From contig JAOWCC010001501.1 in the NCBI GenBank assembly GCA_030867875.1, positions 15,219,524 through 15,283,523 of the forward strand: a stretch of 64,000 nt of DNA, read 5' to 3'. The notes beneath the pieces are model-generated. The model was not told the DNA's origin, made no database searches, and was given only the letters and a program-made list of their open reading frames with translations. Of the stretch, positions 60,001-64,000 are shown piece after piece. The DNA comes from Actinernus sp. WN-2022. Lineage: Eukaryota; Cnidaria; Anthozoa; Actiniaria; Actinernidae. The position numbers and the translations under genes are program-made. The number at the start of each line of letters is the position of its first letter. Positions within the stretch are counted from its first letter, which is position 1.

Positions 60001-60316
60001 GATCTGCCCTCGCGGCATGATGTACGGGCTGAAATCCATTTAAATCGCTATCGTCTAAACCTTCGCCACTGTTCTTGAAGTCTTTCAGTACGTTTAGGAT
60101 CCCCTCTCTTGCTGCCTGATGAGGTCCGCATTTATCGGCGCTGGATCCAAACGTTCTCATATTCACATACTCGGGTCGCTTCGATGAACTTCTTCTATTC
60201 AGCGCTGGGTTTCTGATTCGAATTTGAGGGCTCCCCTCGCTTAACAGGGAAGTTTTTGGAGGCAAGAGCCGTTCGTTGACTTCGCCGTTTTGCTGCTGTT
60301 GTCCGTTCGACGCCAT
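38693..60316 (-). CDS. TRPA1: TRPA1-like ankyrin-repeat TRP cation channel, copy 2 (complete, 10 exons)
   Basis: Spliced CDS: 60316-59907, 52856-52516, 51706-51433, 51255-50928, 50294-50098, 49388-49044, 48765-47892, 46385-46182, 40980-40805, 39032-38693 (minus strand). All junctions are GT/AG and phases match, giving 3489 nt, 1162 residues plus TAA. Seen: polar N-terminus, 17 ankyrin repeats (about residues 60-630) with TPLHxAA motifs, a pre-S1 linker, S1 about 742-761, S2 794-811, S3 830-848, S4 860-878, S5 895-920, pore 924-945, S6 970-991, then IGLAVGDI and a TRP helix, and a coiled coil near 1075-1110. Length, repeat number and order match the TRPA1 family: plasma-membrane, calcium-permeable tetrameric channels for noxious chemical, thermal or mechanical stimuli. 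The stimulus cannot be inferred here. Start chosen at ATGGCG because it is the first Met that both copies share in a good context. A basal TRPA paralogue other than true TRPA1 is possible. Confidence 0.93.
39600..39905. repeat. Dispersed repeat in copy 2 intron 9, without the M1 insertion
   Basis: Reverse-complement match to 28280-28445 joined to about 30037-30170, so it supplies an empty site for element M1. Confidence 0.75.
40060..40173. mobile_element. Short foldback MITE, copy 2 intron 9
   Basis: Ends GCCTGCGTTGCGGCTCTGGA and TCCAGAACCGCAATGCAGGC, 114 bp in total, with a GA-rich middle. Confidence 0.8.
40805..40980 (-). CDS. TRPA1: TRPA1-like copy 2, exon 9 (TRP helix)
   Basis: Found by reading the minus strand; too short for a simple ORF scan. 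Acceptor CTTCTTCAG|ATCGGC, donor GCAA|GTAAGTAG, 176 nt, phase 0 in and phase 2 out. Starts IGLAVGDI and continues with RRMAMQVEYV, the TRPA post-S6 TRP-helix signature, so it joins directly to LLINLL of exon 8. Confidence 0.92.
41143..42088 (+). repeat. 29-bp satellite array 2 (about 32 units), in TRPA copy 2 intron 8
   Basis: Same 29-bp unit as at 564-1032. One more unit appears at 43156-43176, on the far side of a TIR element that split the array. Confidence 0.95.
42089..43155. mobile_element. Nonautonomous TIR DNA transposon inserted in the satellite
   Basis: About 1.07 kb. Imperfect terminal inverted repeats of about 75 bp; outer ends TAGGCTCGGTTT and AAACCGAGCCTA. The flanking TA on both sides suggests a TA target duplication. 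Satellite units lie directly on both sides. A 73-codon plus-strand ORF (42483-42704) is not recognised and is probably not functional. Confidence 0.75.
43205..43680 (+). repeat. Diverged direct repeat with a central hairpin, copy 2 intron 8
   Basis: 43205-43385 resembles 43510-43680 (shared AGCAAAAACAAAGGAAAT and CAAAATAACTGAAAA). Between them lies a hairpin (43403-43502) with arm GATCTTTATGGGATTTACAA. Confidence 0.75.
43850..43957. repeat. Hairpin, copy 2 intron 8
   Basis: Arm GTGTTTTATCAAGT...AAAATTC pairs across CGGGCTTTGTCCTCG, a design like the intron 7 hairpins. Confidence 0.8.
44377..44884 (+). mobile_element. LINE 3' fragment, copy 2
   Basis: 97-codon frame starting FWEDIQCML, ILFGI..., typical of the C-terminal end of L1/Tx1-like ORF2 proteins, with an AT-rich 3' UTR. 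It aligns with 1033-1466, so it entered before the duplication. Confidence 0.6.
45302..45309 (+). promoter_or_regulatory. TATA box, second copy
   Basis: TATAAAAG 112 bp upstream of the ATG at 45421, matching 1843-1850. Confidence 0.4.
45421..45522 (+). pseudogene. Second copy of the small secreted-type ORF, truncated by a nonsense change
   Basis: Same promoter and leader as the ORF at 1961. Codon 34 is TAA here (45520-45522) where the other copy has GAA, leaving 33 codons. The sequence after the stop (to about 45665) remains alignable, so the change looks recent. Confidence 0.6.
46182..46385 (-). CDS. TRPA1: TRPA1-like copy 2, exon 8 (pore and S6)
   Basis: Acceptor TCTGTAG|GCGGCG, phase 0. 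Encodes the pore helix (FRTFGWSFAKTFMMM), filter region VNGMDY, an outer loop, and S6 ending ILLINLL. Donor CTG|GTGAGC. 68 codons. Confidence 0.93.
46580..47740. repeat. Palindromic repeat modules in TRPA copy 2 intron 7
   Basis: Same modules as 3440-5260 but in a different number and order (hairpins near 47178, 47328, 47536 and 47637), so the array has rearranged since the duplication. Confidence 0.85.
47892..48765 (-). CDS. TRPA1: TRPA1-like copy 2, exon 7 (pre-S1 linker and S1-S5)
   Basis: Acceptor TTCATAG|GTGGTTT gives Arg-Trp-Phe-Asp. 874 nt. Holds the pre-S1 linker with one cysteine (MDRCIRYS), then S1 to S5. The S4 end reads FLRRFNVFGL, like the S4-S5 region of TRPA channels. Donor CAG|GTGGGTC, phase 0. 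Confidence 0.94.
48888..48935 (+). repeat. 18-bp minisatellite, copy 2 intron 6 (3 units)
   Basis: Same unit as 6388-6480 with fewer copies; a paralog-specific length difference. Confidence 0.9.
49044..49388 (-). CDS. TRPA1: TRPA1-like copy 2, exon 6
   Basis: Acceptor ATCGTAG|AAAAGTC completes an Arg codon. Ankyrin repeats 15-17 (TPLHQAAGSG, TPLTIAAQNG, TCLDVAVENG). Donor GACAG|GTGAGC, phase 2. Confidence 0.93.
49462..50045. other. Intron 5 segment of copy 2, inverted relative to copy 1
   Basis: Reverse complement of 8732-9281 with small differences; the flanks GGAGCTCAT and CGCGCAACACC are colinear. Confidence 0.85.
50098..50294 (-). CDS. TRPA1: TRPA1-like copy 2, exon 5
   Basis: Acceptor TTTACAG|ATAGTAG; ankyrin repeats 13 and 14 (TPLHMAAETG, TPLHVAAMNG). 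Donor CACAG|GTAAGATG, phase 2. The longest open frame here is on the opposite strand and is a shadow. Confidence 0.92.
50928..51255 (-). CDS. TRPA1: TRPA1-like copy 2, exon 4
   Basis: Acceptor CCCCCAG|GGCCGCG was chosen because it rebuilds the repeat motif VALHLAAQFGH across the junction; the open frame upstream of it would break the repeat. Ankyrin repeats 9-12. Donor GAG|GTAATA, phase 0. Confidence 0.92.
51433..51706 (-). CDS. TRPA1: TRPA1-like copy 2, exon 3
   Basis: Acceptor TTGATAG|CAAAACC completes an Ala codon. Ankyrin repeats 7, 8 and the first half of 9 (TPLHASCRQG, TALHVSALAG, VALH). Donor CATTT|GTGAGTG, phase 2. Confidence 0.93.
51850..52345 (+). mobile_element. LINE 3' end (RT C-terminus plus UTR), copy 2 intron 2
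   Basis: Reads FSYSGAFLRNNLPRDLRVSH on the plus strand, the typical end of CR1/L2-type ORF2, followed by a UTR ending AAATAAAGATCGTCAGTCTG. Shared with copy 1, so older than the duplication. Confidence 0.65.
52516..52856 (-). CDS. TRPA1: TRPA1-like copy 2, exon 2
   Basis: Acceptor TTAACAG|ATATAAC completes the Arg codon from exon 1. Carries the rest of ankyrin repeat 3 and repeats 4-6 (TPLHFAARHG, TAFHLACVNG, NALHLAAANG). Donor ATG|GTGAGT; leaves one base (phase 1). Confidence 0.93.
53118..53690 (-). mobile_element. 5'-truncated LINE in copy 2 intron 1
   Basis: Minus-strand frame at 53607-53350 reads HYNLRGSDTKLCLPQPRTEF and YNGAKIWNGLP, the C-terminal end of CR1/L2-type ORF2. Copy 1 has the uninterrupted site GAAAATGAGTCTTTGCTTTA at 19918-19937. 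Confidence 0.8.
53971..54222. repeat. Long palindrome, copy 2 intron 1
   Basis: Arms of about 100 bp (ATACCAGCGAGAAG pairs with CTTCTCGCTGGTAT; GCATTCAAGAATTA with TGATTCTTGAATGC) around about 40 bp. Not in copy 1. Confidence 0.85.
54290..54690 (-). pseudogene. Degenerate LINE ORF2 C-terminal fragment, copy 2 intron 1
   Basis: Minus-strand reading gives LQNRAARIITRSGYETRSRD and GWLTLEERQRNLKLAIM, then after a frame change NTDFLKRSFAYGG. Too broken to appear as a long ORF. Confidence 0.6.
54899..54928 (+). repeat. Poly-G tract, copy 2 intron 1
   Basis: Interrupted G run at the position matching 22068-22094. Further homopolymer tracts: 50459-50475 (G), 55191-55202 (C), 56030-56040 (G). Confidence 0.8.
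55162..56068. mobile_element. TIR element with repeated CAAATGCCCCAC motifs, copy 2 intron 1
   Basis: 907 bp. Ends TGTATCAGTCAATTCCAAA and TTTGGAATTGACTGATACA. Subterminal CAAATGCCCCAC motifs occur at both ends (about 55245-55325, 55918-55960). Absent at the matching place in copy 1 (near 22320). No convincing ORF. Confidence 0.82.
56823..59272. mobile_element. Element D: no-TSD hairpin-ended element nested in M2
   Basis: 2450 bp. Left end TTACTCGGGCTGCCTGTGGC, right end AGCCCAGATGGGCTCTTG, between A and T. M1 has the uninterrupted site near 28603/28604. About 56890-57410 is an inverted copy of about 60930-61370 in element B. A minisatellite of TTGTCAGTTGTCAGTTA lies at 58649-58850. Confidence 0.78.
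58649..58850 (+). repeat. TTGTCAGTTGTCAGTTA minisatellite inside element D
   Basis: Irregular tandem copies of TGTCAGTTGTCAGTTA with short spacers. Confidence 0.8.
59907..60316 (-). CDS. TRPA1: TRPA1-like copy 2, exon 1
   Basis: Encodes the start Met, a Gln/Asn-rich and basic N-terminal tail, and the first two and a half ankyrin repeats (GPHQAAREG, QPVHHAARAD, TPLHVAVR). Donor CAG|GTAAAC; ends with two bases of an Arg codon (phase 2). Same 410-nt length as exon 1 of copy 1. Confidence 0.93.
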
Positions 60317-60644
60317 CTTAGTAATCCTTTCGGTGTAAAGCCCAAGCTAGCTTGGTTGAAAGGTGTTAACGAAGCGTCACGCCGTACGTCACACAACCAG
60401 CGAAAACATTGGGAATTATATATGGTAATGTCACATTATCGCGAAAATGATTCTCTTGCCTCAGTACTGAAAAGTTAATGCTTAGGGATAATTCATGTCA
60501 TCATAGTTTGCAGTCATGAAAGCCTTTAATATTTTTTCCCTCACGAAAATTCTGCTAAAATGCAACCTTCTGTGACCTGGAGCCGTGGCTCCGCACCGCG
60601 TCACCATTTTTCTTCAAATAAAAGTCTTCATATTCAAAGTCTAA

Positions 60645-61753
60645 CAAGAGCCCATCTGGGCTTTCACTCGGGCCACATGAGATTGAACTGTTTCCTTTCA
60701 TTCCACAATGAATAATAATCTCATAAAGTAAGCCCGTAGCTTTCAATAAATTTGCCAGTGTCTGAATGAAACAGCTAGATCTTTTCCAATTTCTCTCACG
60801 AGTCACGGCAGAAGACAGTCTCAAGCTACAAAACCTGAATTTTGATCCTCTTCACAGTAACGTAATTTAACGTCTCAGATATTATATATATGCCCTATTT
60901 CAGCTAGCGCTGTGCATTTCAAATACTTTTTCCTCTCTCGTTGCTGGCAGTTCATGCTTCTTGTTCGTGTAGTTTCCCCACTGAACCGTTACCAGAAAAC
61001 GAGCACAGCATTTCAGTTGGCATACACTGAACTAAGATTTGTAAAAATCTTAGCGGATCATGTAAATATTCCGCTTGGCTCAATGAGGGTTTCTGCCGTC
61101 AAAGTTCATTTTTGTTTCAGTTTTCCCCATATTAGCAGACATGTATAATGTCTCGAGCTCTCAATCCAGTAGAAAGACTCTGGTTATTCTGTCGTAAAAC
61201 ATGCCTTAGCTGTACAATTTAGGTTGTATTGCATAATTGCCCACGATGGAATAGATTTCTGACAATGACTCATTGAAATTGATATCTCCTTGTCTCGCCT
61301 AGTCTGAGTGCTTTGAACTTTCTTATCTGAGCGCGCCTGACGAGATCTAACCTTTGATTATAATTCGATACCCGTTGATATCCAAACGTGTTTGGATATT
61401 GTATTTCGCTTACGTTTCTAAATATACATTGGATCTGTCCAAACAGCGCTGATCGAATGTATTACGGCTCCTGGTTGTTCATGTATTTTTATGGTCAACA
61501 AGAGCGCCAGTTGAAATATCCTGAGCCTGTTGGAAGGCTTTCGCCCTCGCGGGTCGACCATTTTGATTTACTGTATTCACTTATGTAAATACATTTAACC
61601 TGGCGATTGTTGCGTGACCAGCACAGTGCAATCTGATTGGTTTGAATTTGACCTTTAACGCATGCGCAGAAGCCGTCTGACATGGACCAAAAAAAAACAA
61701 AAAAAAACGACTTGCATTTTAAGACTCGGCGCTGCCACAGGCAGCCCGAGTAA
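60645..61753. mobile_element. Element B: no-TSD hairpin-ended element, 5' flank of copy 2
   Basis: 1109 bp with ends CAAGAGCCCATCTGGGC and GGCAGCCCGAGTAA, between A and T. Copy 1 has the uninterrupted site GTCTGATAAGTATG at 27861-27874. A second CAAGAGCG start at about 61498 suggests an internal or nested end. Confidence 0.8.
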
Positions 61754-62580
61754 TAAGTATGAGAGGGAGTAGCCGTGGATTTGTCGATAGTCTCTTTTTC
61801 CCCTTTGCGATTTTAGATCGATCCTGTCTCTTCGTTACCCCATACCAGATCTTGGATTTCAATGGTTTTGTATTTCTGTTTCCCAAGCGGGAATGCATAA
61901 ATTGCAAGAATTCGAAAACAAAGCACTGAACCTCTGGAGCTGGAAGGCCGAGTTAGTGAAGATTCAATGGTCTTATTTTAATACGAAACCCGTCAAGTGC
62001 GAAGAATCGGAGCTTTGATCAACCTGGCGATGGTTGTTTCAGGTCCTGTTAGAAATTCAGTATTTGTTATTTGGGAGGAATTTTGTTTTGTTAAAATGTA
62101 AATGATTCTCAGCTGCCTTGTTACGGGCATTCAAGCTCATTAATGGACCTCTTGCAGGAATATAGTCACGTGGTTGTACTGGGTTGCAAAAAAATCTTAA
62201 TTCATATATTCCAGGCGCTTGTACGAGATCGGTAGTGTTATTAGCAAAACCTATTTGTAAATGCTATTTTCCACCTCCGATCGATTGTCGATCTTTAAGC
62301 TAGCATCCATGGCAACGTCTTTCCCATGGGGACACAAGCTCAATTCATTCGTTGACGATGTATTATATCAGCACGTGACTAGGGATGGTTGCGTAACTAA
62401 TAATAATAATTTATTCATTCAAAGATACCACCAGTGGTACATTTTGATACAAAGATAGCAACAACAACATAATTACGATAGCGAATAAACTTACTATGCC
62501 ACTTTCTTAAAGATCCTCGCCTTTATTTACTTACTTATTTATTCATTTTTATAAGTTATAGCATGGCTCACCTCGGAACC
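61754..62580. repeat. Right part of the duplicated block (copy 2)
   Basis: 61754-62300 matches 27866-28440 and the rest matches about 30050-30240. An AT-rich insertion (about 62399-62492, LINE-tail-like) is absent from copy 1. Confidence 0.75.
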
Positions 62581-62586
62581 TTGTTT

Positions 62587-62630
62587 TCTCTCTCTCTCTC
62601 TCTACCTCTCTCTCCCTCTCTCTCTCTCTC
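62587..62630 (+). repeat. CT microsatellite at the right edge of the duplicated block (copy 2)
   Basis: (CT)n with CTCCCTC interruptions. Homology with copy 1 ends here. From 62631 to 63071 no gene or repeat is recognised. Confidence 0.85.
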
Positions 62631-63071
62631 AGCTTGCCAATAGTGTAATATTGTCATTACGCATAAATTACGGAAATGGCGTTTAGGTGTTAAAAACCTC
62701 AGGATTCCACTTGATGCGGCATTCTTTGCATATAGACGAGGGCTAGGTGATATATAAGGAGTGCGAAATTGGAATTTCGCCTCTCCGCGTCTAGATCTCC
62801 AGTCTGATAGTTACGGTGCATGGTGGAAGTTCGGAGCGGCCCACCCACCCTCCCCGGAAGAACTGTGATAACGATACGTCTCCTTGTTTTAGCTGTTGCT
62901 CAACCCTGTCCTGGGCCTTTGGCTGCCCATTTTCTTCCCATAACTTAAATTCTTTTAGCGCCAAGCCATTGTAGTGATGTTGCGTGATGAAAAGAGTAAA
63001 CTATTGTGCCTCGGGTATTGTTATGCATGAGATGTTAATTAATAGGTATGGGGATACGCTCTGGCCTGGGA

Positions 63072-63346
63072 CAATAATAATAATAATAATAATAATAATA
63101 ACGGATTAATCAGTGGCATTTCCACGAGGTGGCTCTTCATCCACTGATGGGCCTACGATTTAACGTCCTTATCGGAGAAGACGCGAAGGTCTGACCATTT
63201 GCAGCTCGTGAACGAAATTGTTTCACAAAGGCAGCACCTTCTACTCAGTTATTTTAAGACCTTGAGTATTGGTCCGGCCGGGGTTTGAACCCACGACCTC
63301 CCGCACAGCAGACCGGAGCTTAACCACTGAGCTAACCGGGAGGCGG
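63072..63346 (-). mobile_element. tRNA-derived SINE
   Basis: On the minus strand the head has box A (TAGCTCAGTGG, 63334-63324) and box B (GGTTCAAACCC, 63291-63281) with tRNA-like spacing, then a body and a (TTA)n tail at 63101-63072. Flanking GGGACA on both sides is a possible target duplication. The body segment with AAGGACGTTAAATC resembles a domain I recall from other marine-animal SINEs, but this is unverified. It is not an intact tRNA gene: the acceptor stem does not close. Confidence 0.85.
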
Positions 63347-63681
63347 GACAAGCCTAAGGCCAGGCGAAGGTGTAGTTGGTACGATTAAACACGACGTACT
63401 CGCCGGGTGGGGCGCCAACGTTCTGTTTGGCGGACTCGAGTTAAGTGAAGGGGTGGTGCAAGTGTACACCTTTTATATTCTTATTTGCATAATCCCCTGG
63501 GCATAAATTACCAATGGAAATTGAGTTTGCATAGTATAATCACGTTAACAAGTACCGTAAAGTCGCCAAAGTAATGACCCCCCGAAAGTAGCGATAAAAT
63601 TTGGTTGTTGATAAATCTCGAAAATAGCGACCTCTCTGAAAGTAACGACCCTTGTGTTTAGCAGTTATAGGTAAATCGAAG

Positions 63682-63951
63682 GTGACAGCACAGGAAGCCC
63701 AAGCTCTCTTTATGTAAATTTCATTTTTTAAGGGTTTGTATGGGATTTTTTTAATCTAGCTTTCGATACACATATACATATACTGTAATAAAATGAATAA
63801 AATTTCCTGGTGTCTATAATCTGTGTCTTGGTTGTGTCTTTACGTAGTTTCAGCGAATTTGGGCGCATTTTAAATCTATTAATACCCGACATATGTTTTG
63901 TTCCCGAGACACAAACCCTTAAAAAACAGAGCTTGGGCTTTCTGTGGTGAC
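63682..63951. mobile_element. MITE with about 50-bp TIRs
   Basis: Left GAAGCCCAAGCTCT...AAGGGTTTGT, right ACAAACCCTTAAAAAACAG and AGAGCTTGGGCTTTC. About 270 bp, AT-rich middle, no ORF. 63347-63681 and 63952-64000 show nothing recognisable. Confidence 0.75.
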
Positions 63952-64000
63952 GTCAGTTCTGTGCACCATGCCGCTTGGATCGGCAGAACCATAAATCGTA

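Noticed and set aside
63072..63346. A functional tRNA gene on the minus strand
   Set aside because: Box A and B are present, but the acceptor stem does not pair and a SINE body with a (TTA)n tail follows.

Overview
The window looks like an intron-rich, AT-rich, repeat-dense animal nuclear genome, most likely an anthozoan cnidarian (coral or sea anemone). That assignment is an inference from the gene families and the repeat style; no species marker is present. Nothing bacterial or viral was seen.

Protein-coding content is small. Two tandem, near-identical TRPA1-like ion-channel genes lie on the minus strand. Copy 2 (60316 down to 38693) can be rebuilt completely from 10 exons with matching splice phases. 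It gives a 1162-residue channel with 17 ankyrin repeats, six membrane helices, a pore, a TRP helix and a C-terminal coiled coil. Copy 1 (25801 down to 3012) has exons 1-8 intact; its last two exons are not in the window and may lie beyond the left edge. A GPR157-like GPCR fragment (last two exons, TM6, TM7 and tail) is on the plus strand at 34783-35925, between the two TRPA genes. A small plus-strand secreted-type ORF with a TATA box (1961-2206) sits antisense in the region matching TRPA intron 8; its duplicate at 45421 is broken by a nonsense change.

The two genes come from a block duplication: about 1033-30245 matches about 44467-62630. The right end falls in a CT microsatellite. Because the paralogs are so similar, each is an 'empty site' control for mobile elements in the other, and most of the remaining DNA can be explained this way: a 2.5-kb foldback element with 8-bp target duplication, two 9-bp-TSD elements with Mutator-like ends, several 5'-truncated LINEs, palindromic and TIR MITEs, satellites, a tRNA-derived SINE, and an inversion private to one paralog.

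The most interesting signal is a family of elements (at 12142-16812, 26063-27839, 56823-59272, 60645-61753 and probably 32974-33552). They have ends CAAGAG...CCCGAGTAA and a hairpin near each end whose stems change in a paired way. They insert between A and T without target duplication. Removing one of them rejoins a LINE reading frame exactly. This resembles a rolling-circle (Helitron-like) mechanism, but the terminal bases are not the canonical ones.

Layout: 1-1470 LINE tails and a 29-bp satellite; 1471-30245 TRPA copy 1 block (introns loaded with repeats); 30246-34782 LINE and repeats; 34783-35925 GPR157-like exons; 35926-38692 no gene seen; 38693-60316 TRPA copy 2; 60317-64000 5' flank of copy 2, repeats, SINE and a MITE.
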